This document shows, one piece after another, positions 22,201 to 27,341 of a DNA stretch of 64,000 nt. Numbering within the stretch: position 1 is the stretch's first letter; the number at the start of each line of letters is the position of its first letter. The translations under genes and the position numbers were made by a program. The DNA lies in assembly GCA_041686855.1 (NCBI GenBank), contig JAWLDA010000008.1:127240-191239 (forward strand), in the 5' to 3' direction. Under the pieces are notes generated by a model that was not told the origin of the DNA, ran no database searches, and saw nothing but the letters and a program-made list of their open reading frames with translations. This DNA comes from JAWLDA01 sp041686855. GTDB lineage: Bacteria; Bacillota; Limnochordia; DTU080; RSA5.

Positions 22201-23313
22201 CGCCATGGCCACGTTTACGCCAGTAAAAAGAGAAGAGATCGTCTCGCCGGCTGTCATGAGCGGGTCGCCCGGATCGTCCACACTCCAGCTGTGGTCTGCC
22301 CACGAGGTAGCCCGGATCGTTATGTTTTTTCCTTTAATAGTAGCGCCCTCGAGCGTGATGCTCGTCTTCGCCTCGGCAGCCGCCAAGGTAGGTGCGTCGG
22401 TCCGCTCGGCGATGAGCGTGATGTCGCCGCTAGAGGCGTTGCGGTCACGCCCATCTGCTGAGACCACCGATCCGGCGTCCAGAGTGATGCTTCCGCCTGC
22501 CGCTACGCGGATCTCACCGGCATCAAGATCGTCGGACCCCTCGGTGGCGATGACACCGCTGTTGACGACGTCGTCTGCGGCCACAATCTCGACTTTACCG
22601 TTCTCGATCGCCACGCCACCGCCGCTCGCAAGGCCGTTCACATTGACAACATCGCTGAAGTCTGGTTCTTCTGCGTCAAAGACGGCTCCAGAGAGGATAG
22701 CGCCGCTGTTTTCAATATCGCCCGCGGAGAGGGTGATATCGCCAACAGCATTGACGGTCCCTCGAACGGTGATGTTCCCGCTTGCGCTAATCGGGACGAG
22801 TCCGTCCAAGACTACATTGACGGATTCGGTCGCACCGCCGACAAAGAAGTCGTCCATAAACTCTTGGGTCGGTGTAAACGCGTGAAATGAGCCGACGTTG
22901 ATTGCTCCGTCGGCGCCGACGACGAGGCCGTGGGGGTTGAGGAAGTAGACGTTTCCGCCAATCTCCCCACGTTTTACGGCGTTGAGGACTCCGTCGATGT
23001 GCGACGTCTCACCGTGTACCAAGTTAAGAAGGTTGGTGGCCTCGCCGGGAAGGTGCAGGTTGACCGTGTGACCGCTCGACACATTAAATGTCTCGAAGGA
23101 GTTGAGCGCGTTGATGCCACCGATGATGGTGGTCGTGGTCACGTCGGTGACGGAAGTGGACGGGTTGGTCACGACAGTGGTGTTCGTTAGGCCATCCGTA
23201 ACGATTTGCGCCGAGGCGAAGCTTGAAGCCGGAAGGCTCCAGAGCATAAATAGAAGTGTAAAGATCGCGATGAACTTGCGAAATCGGTAGACCGATCCCC
23301 CGAGACGTATCAA
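4201..23313 (-). CDS. Giant filamentous exoprotein/adhesin (TpsA, filamentous hemagglutinin type)
   Basis: 6,370 residues in one uninterrupted frame. A TTG start at 23313 follows GGTGGTG and gives a signal peptide ending near SSFASA (about residue 34). Residues 36-290 are the TPS secretion domain; the usual NPNG motif reads NPHG. The remainder is almost entirely beta-helix repeat. Two tandem arrays stand out: about nine units of 109 residues near residues 1,530-2,470, with LAGQLSG and AAVGG elements, and about seven units of 113 residues near residues 5,270-6,060, with NGAQTLNGANTV. A non-repetitive aromatic, charged block lies near residues 4,440-4,600. The last 60 residues are extremely acidic (D/E/S-rich). 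I count ten cysteines, all in five close pairs. The resemblance is to LktA-type adhesins; the ligand is unknown. Confidence 0.9.
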   Translation of the reverse strand: MIRLGGSVYRFRKFIAIFTLLFMLWSLPASSFASAQIVTDGLTNTTVVTNPSTSVTDVTTTTIIGGINALNSFETFNVSSGHTVNLHLPGEATNLLNLVHGETSHIDGVLNAVKRGEIGGNVYFLNPHGLVVGADGAINVGSFHAFTPTQEFMDDFFVGGATESVNVVLDGLVPISASGNITVRGTVNAVGDITLSAGDIENSGAILSGAVFDAEEPDFSDVVNVNGLASGGGVAIENGKVEIVAADDVVNSGVIATEGSDDLDAGEIRVAAGGSITLDAGSVVSADGRDRNASSGDITLIAERTDAPTLAAAEAKTSITLEGATIKGKNITIRATSWADHSWSVDDPGDPLMTAGETISSLFTGVNVAMAKADAGARIVVGDGTSLEAAGIVTLNASSTSEAGLMSLNTTLSNVVSISFAYGEVGALSTVDIRDGASIRASSLDVAAKNTANLAVSAYGVTYTDSASAVPTFVVTHADVSSAATIASGATIDVGELTVEAVNTNNFATTATSMGLGAAAVGIAASIFTADTAADAQVGADLSGLSHVTISALDRMERNRVSASTTTGSGLVVRKALGLTGIESVAGKLRGQLDGKFSLSSKSGATEQPKIAGAVSFAETTHSANAAILDGTEIDASGDVAVVAEVQNARVQNHATSSVESNSKGTEQDPTANLSLSAAVGYGNYTHNATAVIGDGATVRAARVGVRADTLVPYEITWHKWEGISTITSKLNSWLGVQNGFLTGFANAAGSASQLGVAGSVSYLDFTNNATAYLGKGASVIVTGQGDANWSSKLTDGSTLLWDAPVAIVANSHVEGAYAIGNITLTLNGAGGDPGAASAGGAYGQINYSANTRAFVAEGAHIGPDEDAGADPVDVAVTALSNESLVVVGPTAGRGASFGLNGVFAFANINNVTEASIDDEARVTARNLSLNAADDVISWAVTGAFNKSESAGVGISTALNNVWTNTAAFIGDNDVNSPKGSTMELATGSVKADGVSVIARTDGRIETISVGLAAATNSNPSGDKSGGWKNSVGDALKSAFNTVQGWVSKSSATTPESVKSASDATAAADDKSEKPAGQKPSEGTSGQTSDQQQPKFGVGVSGSASVNVMGLTTEAYIDRAVVTLTDGDASLAVGAVNDTDIGAFSGSAALVRANNSSSKFSAGVAGSLAVNVLQNSTTAGVKNSALSGVADADVFALAGGEQIAVALGVAVNASKEQENGASAAGSVSVSVADNSVGAEIRGSTVEGVAESEQRGNLDVVAYDRSRLGTGGGSLLAGGKAGLGAAITYSGIHNTTTSSLSGATISGFENVNVQAYNAALIGAAGAMGGLQVKEKSGTLAGAFVISVIGNRTSAEIASGSSMSDVKSVDVLAKDTAGIAGLDAMIDSHDCTGDECPELAPFLDYRGADLRADTEMIKGAQSSADGAGDAANNATEDAGDAASEAASDEDSGKNDKSFGDPADPLEGDAPLNGSSIISVAGVAQGGGNNVGISFAWNDIANTFSATVSDSDVAAAESLNVEAESNATIIGLSVGAGVANKFAGGGSVTVNRINNEVTAALTASGAARRVDVGALGVKASDNSDINSLAGNVTVSGSSGGAAAGITVAFNGINNQVNARIDGVDVEVDGAAVVSAKNDAAIRTLALAAAATGGNASLAGSLALSEIGNTTLAEIHSDAGNTVDAGSLSVQGSDGSVIIALAGQLSAGGKAAVGGSAAVNWIANETRARVDGANVTSPGAVTVDAANTSAIWTASASGGSEKVAVNGSATVAVIDNTTEAEVLAADEESLSAESLAISAKDAAGIYALAGQLSGGGNAAVGGAVVHSQIFNTTRAALTGMDSQVNGASTINAHNASVIISVAASGGGSQTAAVGGSVTSSFIGNETTAEVTGPSNKASLQTGSLDVTADDNAMIATLAGQFSGAGNTAVGAAAAVSYVGNSSTARVSSVDIISDGAVYVGSGSDTLIVAAALAGQGSGTAAVGGSNTTNIVANNAVAEVDSDSDTSVEAAQLNVEGKDSSAIFTIAGQLSGAGNAAVGAAVTVNVVTNMVKARIDGVDVAAASAVTLDAESDSLIVAVGVSGQGAGTAAVGASATTNTITNETVAEIVSENGDTIESSSLAVDAEDNSRIFTLAGQLSGSGTAAVGGAAAVATITNTTRSAIQGANVDVEGSTSLKGTNTSLIIAAAASGGASGTAAVGAGAATAFINNDTIAEVVSSGDRSVETGSLTLTASDTSDIYSLGGQASGAGTASVGGAVSVSEIGNEVRARIIGTDVTAEESVSVDAINASTIRTVAVSAQAAGSAAVGGSITTNIILNETVAEICSSGRCVDDEFTLGGRPAVSENVTAKSVRVTASDESEIDSLAGQVQAAGPAAVGGAVAHNQIRNATRARVGGVHLAVNQSTHVEAANDSVIRTLSSSGGLAVNASVRGSVSSAHINNVTEADLVDAGATGSGNDVRVLASDRATISSLSGVLAGTATGGGVGMALAVNQIGNSTKAHVSGSAAGREYSLGNLLVKSDSQAKIQSIAVGIGAAAVGGGVAGSTAVDLINNETLAYIDAGASVLAQNNVGVVAWSDDQITNAAGVLAAAGKGAGVGLSVTVSELGGRTSAYIQGEETSVTALAKDSSKSVEVAEGGLTGSLNLESALEVEQVENFNPLLDLASYRKTKQVTGVAVNASGTHHIQNFGANAAVGFWAGVGGITNVSVIAGTTEAYVRGAAINGRDAGSAGAGQSLHVGASDHAFSYGAILSAAAGVGGVGAAINTNVFDRDTRAYVRESDQVDAKHTVSIDANSTQNAASIAAGASGGVGGVAGSANVGVFTGSTEAYVDDATIRTRHLAVNAEHAARLFVSVGGAAIGAGAFAGAIAVSVDQSTTRAYVNGSDVNASGDVAVNAQIDSEVQTWGASGSAGLSAGVAGSAVVSVVLNTTEAYVKDSSVGESSSRAGSFTVTAQDRIATKNRVGAAGVGFSGPGVGAAASVTYVGNTTTAYVQNTDAYTTGDITIDAQAERYLSTIAATGGLGISGLSGVAAVTLVGAHLSGDVMDELDRNGAGTLSRVNQLVDGDRLVTEGDEQNIELSPGVEEGGEEPITSRDLDSVNNTGRIDVKDLLGAGSLGSTTATVRGGSTLDAGDDVTVRAEVRDLASIVAGGAAAGVGALGASIGILNIVNDVDAAVIEGSRITSRGSIRVHALTGRLTGQGGADLLCDATRAASVCSYQGSGGVVSLGAAVAVNTVHNNVTARATRGVSLEVQTGNGELALSALDSTDMDATAQGYQAGGAAAGAVSAVAEKKGATQALIGDNGSSGPAMTVKLASGSLNLTSERSGSVDALTIAGAGGVAAAVAGSGASATDDGDVKSVIGNHVNVDGVYAAVALSARAVPQVSAIARGYGGSVFNGLGVAAAVAKATPTVEATIGTGGRVTARALDVSAVVTQNGSNSTAESYAEAAGVGLLGYGANATVSTASSVSTVLATIGSTLQIGSNVRVLAGNATSQRAEVTGVTGGIAALGANVANANAESSTRAIVHESVTGHLGGSLSVNAAGLDGTYSKAFSGSGGLIAGAAAVANTSNASTTTAELGADDGLSARTIDVSASHEAQYNGEVDSLNASVLGASGSVTSHDIDATVNARILDEAALTAYDLSVLAQNVTRKPALVGNGFNAKAGSGGIAGGAAVVSRSDIDLTTNVHVGDGAAINVIGEWADPGRTNFIAVNDIVVRDRVKLDVGGAISVARSESRADVDASANVKMGSDVTLDTVGTAVLGARTRADVETSANAKTYGAAGAAQGISESNIRATEFVHVGADTSIRTDGDISLYAGRDAEGRENALRAIARTDLYNKTAFPVETDPEADAIISRSGTITVAGGAKLRSVGDVNLLTANGYALSDGQGTGTDLYRALAEDIADAFGADVSLKLRGGSSRSSVSTGVTVEGFLDAGIQNKQFLIIATDGTIEQQTDGVSFTITNENLATNLVERLKQLYELRAAYGTDPDAQAAFTAEINFVKQQLRQMGYPATDPNEGSSFIVDKLNVQFINVADVLARGGNINVTGDYLAGSGELRAASDAEITIENNSSRFLRVNRLTIEDTGGHVYFNQADVTGVAMINALNRLGSPLANFTIEASGTSDVRPTITVHNTYNPFIGGGNSSTPAPDIEITGDITNRTGTVNIQNVRGNIKLLGQGDQAAPSITANTVNLRADNGTIMQSYVNGFVHVGGDPRSLWSDVANTSESNGMSIHQRYASVKALYDQYDAACNPDDAIGQMFCNMRDALESTMNALKDASEDAEHRPGGGSWIAGNNIFISARYLNINGTIQSGIPDWQVTLGTSLQSEIDAMRKSWIRQGRPNISDPGDYAPYQLTGFAGGPLGRIAAYFNPETNQIVLDGVQVQGGYAELYGEIMNTGGGKIRVMDGYGRINVNNQLPYDIVVSGLDNGGDIEGIVRITDTSKRSNGTPITTVFERIGSRVRTQTWAADRLLTQQTASSAGRKATYNPVNNIRYVWKRGQDFTETWVGRKEESSWFDIFPGDTDEYDTYTKVADGDAVDLPDGQYVDRSSQGHNYEFTSKEYQTSSPKRVDHQEWSECNSFNLLGWCVGERTYYVKDTYKQGSQKIYTHSVMADHAIPIEFIGYDAGDSAAAINVTSVGDIIIAGSVSNTGGRVQLRTTGGAITQSAQTATVVGREIDLNAQNGIGSITGITTRLEGASGSLTALTSRGDISIRSLGQHARVAGISTGAGNVALDADGSIVQASSGNTSVITGERVELVSRQGGIGTSSQALNLSVGTSEQGGLNATAQGDISVRQTDRDFHLISVESFAGDVRIEAANGSIVDANRSEKKDQRTIDQLEQLWDDMRLIDGEGAEESAQDTISAYKGAKKSEYELYWRLRGVAPILDENGDVVGYTAETFDPTQAGDIMDPEQYGDLHNAYGKGTYDPNFTYQLSAAEEAELTEGSAWTKEQLQYAVGGGILFKQTTSTETRIEDPNVKGRNVTLLARSGSVGTDNGEIVITSPEDLKNEDVRIALAAAETDDVAVDTETGTVTVLLRDSVDVAATGTIDVEGNDHVYLGSRQPLYVKAVESGGSIRVKGTEGLYDVSLPGTAAISGGNTIVEGGDGGIGSAADPLTLALKTGAELTARAAQDMYINELFGDLNVAQMYGEGDIHLRARGSILTSGASPVTIQGSSIDLVAEEGSVGGPLNPLALMLSPTGVLSAEAGSVGAGIYVNSLANVVNLGNLTAGGSILLRSAGDMHLQGEMQATTSVDLRATGSITQEATSRVRTFNWMTQTATGQALTGNNSVSRFQAKNGESGDIALRNTASSLEITEITQGAGAITVTHAGSLITGGAVSSEGGNITLQADGDLTMSERVQTEGDVSLTADGAIAQTGAGRVLTTARLTTVSRGAQSLTGANTVQSFVATNTGAGDIELTNTVDALELLGVAQSDGAIVVTQVGDLLASGAVASDGGEIQLSADGDITITERVATEGNVTLTAGGSLTQTGAGRILDAGLLTAVSSGAQVLNGANTVERFLATNTGAGEIQLNNSSDSLEIVGIDQGVGAMSLTQTGDLITSGAVIGDGGAFTFTVDGDITIGEQFTTAGPVTLTANGSILQTGAGRFLESTRLTTVSNGAQTLNGPNAVQSFRATNNGAGDIQLTNESVALEILGVDQGDGAIVITQVGKVVTSGAVEGDGGDITFNVEGDITIGERLATTGDVSLSADGSIEQTGVGRILDSARLTTVSNGAQTLNGANTVRSFRASNTGSGALELTNTAASLEILGVDQGAGAIVITHIGDLVTSGAVESDGGAITFNVEGGITMGERLTTTGDVSLTADGSIEQTGVGRILDSTRLTTVSNGAQTLNGANTVRSFRASNTGSGALELTNTAASLEILGVDQGVGALVVTQDGALVTSGPVEGDGGAMTFNVDGDITIGERLATTGDVSLTAAGSIVQAGAGRILDAAQLRVVSTGPQTLTGANTVKGFHATNMGMGAITLNNTAGTLEILGITQGADDVSVTQTGDLAVSGVILTGADGDVDLWASGSILNRNPQDDVIIDTRNIELTADTGSIGEVEDRIVVDATGIINATASQDIYLEERGGDLVSEYLRSHNGSIDLLALYGGISVDSITAPKAISMRTVGNVSLTELGTGQLNILLMTPGSELFIDKAYLSEGGRFQADTVRLNQLIHDGEQRLRMDVRGVNGMADSVTLHAQSDVGIIFDRLESDYALIAADADDLQFLHTVIGSVGRFNNSHHTARVDNVNKELFDVDLQLYAPDRQVFYLIFAADRMMMTDAYDVNYDPDYIETHFATENSFVRITSKMPDVVGVGPFRSPGGTPGTEGAGGDFETSDEENAQDEDQDDDESDEDEGSDEEPSDGGESSEANE
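5113..7500 (-). repeat. Tandem 339-bp coding repeats in the exoprotein C-terminal third
   Basis: About seven in-frame units with an exact 339-bp period. The landmark GTTGCTCAC, or a close variant, recurs at about 5452, 5791, 6130, 6469, 6808 and 7147. Neighbouring units between about 5,700 and 6,380 are nearly identical at DNA level, so they duplicated recently; outer units have diverged. Confidence 0.85.
15900..18700 (-). repeat. Tandem ~327-bp coding repeats in the exoprotein middle
   Basis: About eight to nine in-frame units of roughly 109 residues. Each has two half-units: one centred on LAGQLSG-x-G-x-AAVGGA, the other on a GTAAVGGS segment followed by NETVAEV. Copies are diverged at DNA level, unlike the C-terminal array, so this expansion is older. 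Confidence 0.75.
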
Positions 23314-23364
23314 GACGCGCCACCACCATAGAAATGATTACCGGTATTGGATACTCATCAACCG

Positions 23365-23393
23365 ATAATACCAAAACGTAGATGTGGAATCAA
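23365..23393 (-). promoter_or_regulatory. Sigma70-type promoter of the two-partner secretion operon
   Basis: On the minus strand, TTGATT (rc of 23388-23393), a 17-bp spacer, then TATTAT (rc of 23365-23370). The spacer ends in TGG, giving an extended -10. The 5' leader to the TTG start at 23313 is about 45 nt. Confidence 0.65.
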
Positions 23394-23498
23394 TTGCCGA
23401 ATCACAAAATTTCCCAGCCACAGGGAGAACTCCTCCCTAATGAGCAAAGAGGGTAGGATTAAAGCAGGCCGAATCATTCGTCGGGGAGGGAATACGCT

Positions 23499-24806
23499 TT
23501 GAGCAACCGTGCAGTGTACGATGTCCATGAAACGCCGCCAATTGGTGCGTGGATACCACTCTCGATACAACACCTTTTCGCGATGTTTGGCGCCACGGTC
23601 TTGGTTCCCATCCTGACCGGACTCAATCCGTCATTGGCGCTCTTCTCTTCGGGACTCGGCACTCTCTTGTTTCAGTACATCACGCGTGGGCAGGTCCCGG
23701 CCTACCTCGGCTCGTCCTTCGCCTACATCGCACCCATCGTCGCCGTCCAAACGACTCTCGGGGATGATGACTGGATGGGAGCCGCCCTCGGTGCTATTAT
23801 CGCCGTCGGTCTTGTCTACGCACTTATCGCGTTGATCGTTGCGCGCACCGGGACAGGGTGGCTGGACAAGGTGATGCCCCCCGTCGTGATCGGCTCAGTC
23901 ATCGTTGTCATCGGGATCGGCCTGGCTCCGGTAGGGATACAAATGGCAGGGCTTTGTACCGGTGAAGCATGCGGGGGCAAGGAGATCGTCTCCATTGTGC
24001 AGCCGGACGTGTTGACAGCCCTGGTCACAGTGGCCGCGACAATCGTAGCCTCGGTGTACCTGAGAGGGTTTTTCGCCGTCATTCCCGTCTTGATCGGTAT
24101 CGCGACCGGGTACATCTTTGCCGCAGCGCTCGGCACCGTCGACTACACGCCGTTGGCGACCTCCGCATGGATCGGACTCCCGTGGTCGGGGGGCGGGTAC
24201 ACTCTCCCGGTCCTTAACTGGACCGCCATCAGCCTCGTAGTTCCGGCGGCTCTCGTTACGATTGCCGAACATTTAGGCGACGTCTTTGTCCTGAGCAAAG
24301 TTGTCGGGCGGGAGTTTTACAAAGAGCCGGGACTCGGGCGCACCTTGCTCGGCGACGGACTTGCGACCGGATTGGCCGGGCTTGTCGGCGGACCGCCGAA
24401 CACCACCTACGGCGAGAACGTCGGAGTGTTGGCCATATCCAGAGTGTACAGCGTCCGTGTCGTGGGCCTAGCAGCCGCCTTTGCAATCGCTCTCTCGTTC
24501 GTGCCGAAACTCGGCGCCTTTTTGCAGACGATCCCGGCCCCAGTGATGGGAGGCATCAGCATCATTCTCTTTGGCATCATCGCATCCTCCGGCATCCGTA
24601 CCCTCGTGGAAAGCGGGATTGACTTCGGAGATAAGCGCAATTTGATTATCGCATCCGTCGTCTTGGTTTTGGGAATCGGTGGCGCCCAACTCGAGATCGG
24701 TGTCGTAAATCTCCAAGGCATGGCCTTGGCTGCGCTGGCCGGTGTCTTTCTCAATCTTGTGTTGCCCGGGCGCAGCCCAGCGCGCGGCGCGACCGAGCGT
24801 GTATGA
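23499..24806 (+). CDS. uraA: Uracil-xanthine permease (NCS2 family, UraA-like)
   Basis: 435 residues, about 14 membrane segments. It imports uracil, coupled to protons, for salvage. The TTG start at 23499 is chosen because GGGGAGG lies 9 bases upstream. Family markers: QHLFAMFGATVLVP near residue 22, the QVPAYLGSSFAYIAP region near residue 65, and PNTTYGENVGVLAISRVYS near residue 300, which matches the substrate-binding segment of UraA. It lies divergent from the secretion operon and 16 bp ahead of an EamA transporter, with which it is probably co-transcribed. A 6-bp inverted repeat in the intergenic region near 23,430 could be an operator, but I see no clear promoter. Confidence 0.9.
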   Translation: MSNRAVYDVHETPPIGAWIPLSIQHLFAMFGATVLVPILTGLNPSLALFSSGLGTLLFQYITRGQVPAYLGSSFAYIAPIVAVQTTLGDDDWMGAALGAIIAVGLVYALIALIVARTGTGWLDKVMPPVVIGSVIVVIGIGLAPVGIQMAGLCTGEACGGKEIVSIVQPDVLTALVTVAATIVASVYLRGFFAVIPVLIGIATGYIFAAALGTVDYTPLATSAWIGLPWSGGGYTLPVLNWTAISLVVPAALVTIAEHLGDVFVLSKVVGREFYKEPGLGRTLLGDGLATGLAGLVGGPPNTTYGENVGVLAISRVYSVRVVGLAAAFAIALSFVPKLGAFLQTIPAPVMGGISIILFGIIASSGIRTLVESGIDFGDKRNLIIASVVLVLGIGGAQLEIGVVNLQGMALAALAGVFLNLVLPGRSPARGATERV

Positions 24807-24822
24807 GCGGGTGTAAGCGTTG

Positions 24823-25842
24823 ATGCTCTCTGAATTGGCCGGGCTCGGAACCGGCATCTGTCTAGGCGTGGCCAGCCTTTATCTACGGATGGCCGTGCGC
24901 TCCGAATCCATTCCAAAAGTGATTTGGTTCGTGGCCGCCTTCGGCGCAATCACCTTGAGTCCGTGGGCCATCTCAGCGCTCCGGGACTTTGTCGGAAATG
25001 AAGGATCCACTGTCGCAATCACCTCTGGCCTGCTCTACTTTCTCGCGGCGGGTCTCATCGGCCAAGTGATCGGACGCTCATTCCTATACGCCTGTATTGA
25101 CCAGATCGGCCCCTCACTTGCCACCGCGTATAAGACCGCCGTCCCGCTCCTCACAGCCATCTTTGCCTGGCTCATCTTTCACGAGCGCCTCGCCGGGGCT
25201 ACCGTGTTGGGCATCGCCGCCGTTGTCGTTGGGATCCTCTTCATTGCGTTGTACCAACCCAAGCGTTCATCGGCTCACGCCTCCTCCGCTGGGGACGCTG
25301 AAGCGGAGAGCGCCGTGAGCCGGGAGATCGAGCCCGTTATTACTCACACCGAAAACAGCAGCAACCAAACAGCGGGCCGCCGAGGCCCCGCCGCGGCGCT
25401 CACATCCCGGCTTCCGGCAGGACTCGCGCTCGGCCTGGGGGCTGTCATCTTTTACTCCGCCTCCGACCTCTTGCGCAAGGGTGGCATGGACGCACTCCCT
25501 TCGCCCACGGTAGGCACTTGGGTGGGCAACGTGCTCACACTCGCGGTCTTCTCCGCTCAGTTCGGGCTGCAGCGCCGACTCGTTCACCTCATTCGGTGGA
25601 ACTTGGAGGCTCTGCGCCCCCTACTCACTGCGTCGATCCTCGTCACAGTGGCATACATCCTCTTTCTCATCGGGATCGAGACGAGCGGTGTGGCCATCAC
25701 CTCGGCCCTCGCCGCCGTCGAACCGCTGGCCGCGCTCGCCGTTGGCAAAGCGTTCTATCGAGATCAAGAACCCATCCAGTCACGCCAAATTCCAGGCGTC
25801 CTCTTTGTCGTCGCCGGCGTCGCCCTGATCGTTCTCTCTTAG
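24823..25842 (+). CDS. DMT superfamily transporter (two EamA domains)
   Basis: 339 residues with ten predicted helices in two EamA halves (about 1-145 and 195-335), joined by a hydrophilic linker rich in Ala, Ser and Glu near residues 147-190. The family exports or imports small metabolites such as amino acids or nucleosides; the substrate cannot be read from sequence. The second codon of a TTG-ATG pair is chosen as start. It begins 16 bp after the uracil permease stop and is followed directly by a strong terminator, so it ends that operon. The pairing with a uracil permease is suggestive of nucleobase or nucleoside transport, but this is only context. Confidence 0.85.
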   Translation: MLSELAGLGTGICLGVASLYLRMAVRSESIPKVIWFVAAFGAITLSPWAISALRDFVGNEGSTVAITSGLLYFLAAGLIGQVIGRSFLYACIDQIGPSLATAYKTAVPLLTAIFAWLIFHERLAGATVLGIAAVVVGILFIALYQPKRSSAHASSAGDAEAESAVSREIEPVITHTENSSNQTAGRRGPAAALTSRLPAGLALGLGAVIFYSASDLLRKGGMDALPSPTVGTWVGNVLTLAVFSAQFGLQRRLVHLIRWNLEALRPLLTASILVTVAYILFLIGIETSGVAITSALAAVEPLAALAVGKAFYRDQEPIQSRQIPGVLFVVAGVALIVLS

Positions 25843-25845
25843 AAC

Positions 25846-25885
25846 GATCAAAAGGCTACCCGCTTTGGCGGATAGCCTTTTGATC
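25846..25885 (+). terminator. Rho-independent terminator after the permease/EamA operon
   Basis: Perfect 13-bp stem GATCAAAAGGCTA / TAGCCTTTTGATC around a 14-base loop that contains a CCGC/GCGG mini-stem. It starts just after the EamA stop. The T run lies inside the stem and no long T tail follows. Confidence 0.75.
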
Positions 25886-26147
25886 ACCTCTACGATGAGT
25901 ACCGTCTAATAGGAGCGAGGGATCTGTCCGGGGGTCGGGGGGGTTTGGGTTTTCTCTCGCTCCGTTCCGGTGACTCTATACTACTCTGCCTGTACCCCTC
26001 TAGACTGTGACGGCGATTACACTTTATGTTCTTTCCGAGATAAACTTTTTATTGTTTCGGTTAATTTTTTTACTTTGTTAAAAGGAACTATTAACTCACA
26101 AACCGAAAATGAGGTGTAAAGCGAACGCTCTTCGGGAGGCTCGGTAC
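25886..26147 (+). other. Intergenic region: G-runs, then AT-rich leader of the LacI gene
   Basis: No gene seen. At 25930-25949 there are runs of five, seven and three G, enough for a possible G-quadruplex. From about 26,010 the sequence turns sharply AT-rich up to the LacI gene, as expected of a promoter/UP-element region, but no -35/-10 pair is convincing. Confidence 0.5.
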
Positions 26148-27197
26148 GTGGGCAAGAAGGTAACCCTTCGCGACATCTCAGAGCGGATCGGCGTCTCACC
26201 GGCGACCGTCTCCAACGTCCTCAACGGACGTCGAGAGCGCGTCTCACCCGAGACTGCACAGGCGGTCCTCCAAGCCGTCGAGGAGTTAGGTTACCATCCC
26301 AACTCAGCATTCCAAGCGCTCTCAACCCGCGGGCATTCCGAAACAATCGGCCTCATCGTAGCCTCGGTACTCTCCCCTCTATTCACTCAAGCAGTCGCGG
26401 GCGTTGAGACCGCTGCGGGACGGTTCGGTTTCAGCGTCATCCTCTGCAACAATCGAGGAAATGAGGGATTGGAGGCCAACTCGACCGATCTTCTTCTCAA
26501 GCGGAATGTGGCCGGGATAATCTTTGTCTCATCGTCTTCGTATCGCCGTCACGACGCCCTTGAGGCGGTGATCGAGTCCAAGGTTCCGTTCATCATCGTC
26601 AACAGGCTCACTGATCCCACGCTCGGGCTACATATTCTTGTCGAGAATGAGCAAGGCACGTATCACGCGACGGAGCACTTAATTGGTTTGGGACACACCG
26701 ACATCGCTTGCATTCACTTACCCACGGAAGGGCCCACTGCGACTTTAGCCGGAGCAGAGCGGCTTCGAGGCTTTCGCAGAGCGTTGCACGCCTACAACCT
26801 CAACGAAGTCGACACCTGGATTCGCCCAGGGGTCCTTGGCGAAGAGACGGCGACCGCGGTGGGGTACCGGACCATGCACACCATGCTCACATCCGATCGA
26901 CAACCAAGCGCGGTCATCTGTGGCACCGACCAATTGGCCGTCGGCGCGATGCACGCCGCGCTCGACCTCGGCTTGCGCATCCCGGAGGATCTGGCCATCG
27001 TCGGTCATGACGATACGCCCGGCTCCCTCTACGTCCGGCCCTCGTTGTCCAGTGTTTCACAACCGATGCGGGCCGTTGGAGAGCGAGCCGCCGAAGCGCT
27101 CATTCAACACTTGTGGAAAGGTATGCGCTTGCAAGGGGTAGAGCGTCTCCCCTGCCGCTTGGTGGCGCGTGAGTCGTCTGTGGGTCATATCAGATAA
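26148..27197 (+). CDS. LacI family transcriptional regulator
   Basis: 349 residues. The GTG at 26148 is chosen over the upstream ATG at 26109: GGAGG lies 8 bases before it, and the protein then opens MGKKVTLRDIS, the normal LacI N-terminus. Helix-turn-helix at residues 4-25 (VTLRDISERIGVSPATVSNV), hinge helix to about residue 55, then a periplasmic-binding-like effector domain with GTDQLAVGAMHA and GHDDTPGS near residues 265-290. It probably controls the sugar-binding protein gene downstream, where a palindrome sits before the start. The effector is likely a sugar, not identifiable here. Confidence 0.9.
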   Translation: MGKKVTLRDISERIGVSPATVSNVLNGRRERVSPETAQAVLQAVEELGYHPNSAFQALSTRGHSETIGLIVASVLSPLFTQAVAGVETAAGRFGFSVILCNNRGNEGLEANSTDLLLKRNVAGIIFVSSSSYRRHDALEAVIESKVPFIIVNRLTDPTLGLHILVENEQGTYHATEHLIGLGHTDIACIHLPTEGPTATLAGAERLRGFRRALHAYNLNEVDTWIRPGVLGEETATAVGYRTMHTMLTSDRQPSAVICGTDQLAVGAMHAALDLGLRIPEDLAIVGHDDTPGSLYVRPSLSSVSQPMRAVGERAAEALIQHLWKGMRLQGVERLPCRLVARESSVGHIR

Positions 27198-27288
27198 AGA
27201 GGCATCAGCTCGCACAATAATACGGATCCCGTCTACGTGGATCGCGTGAGCCATCCGGGGGCGTTAGTCACACATCACACGGAATGCT

Positions 27289-27307
27289 CCCCACACCATG
27301 TGTGGGG
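27289..27307 (+). promoter_or_regulatory. Candidate operator palindrome upstream of the sugar-binding protein
   Basis: Perfect 8-bp arms CCCCACAC / GTGTGGGG separated by CAT, ending 34 bp before the GTG start at 27342 and directly downstream of a LacI-type gene. It lacks the central CG typical of many LacI operators, so it could instead be an mRNA hairpin. Confidence 0.45.
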
Positions 27308-27341
27308 TCATATCAAAAAAGACCAAGGGAGGCACACGCAC

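Noticed and set aside
4438..23290. Long plus-strand frames opposite the giant exoprotein, for example 14,305-15,918 and 17,767-18,843
   Set aside because: They mirror the repetitive GC-rich coding strand, lack ribosome-binding sites and show no domain-like composition.
24407..24949. Minus-strand frame over the uracil permease end
   Set aside because: Antisense shadow with Arg/Ser/Pro-rich content; the permease and EamA frames are clearly real.
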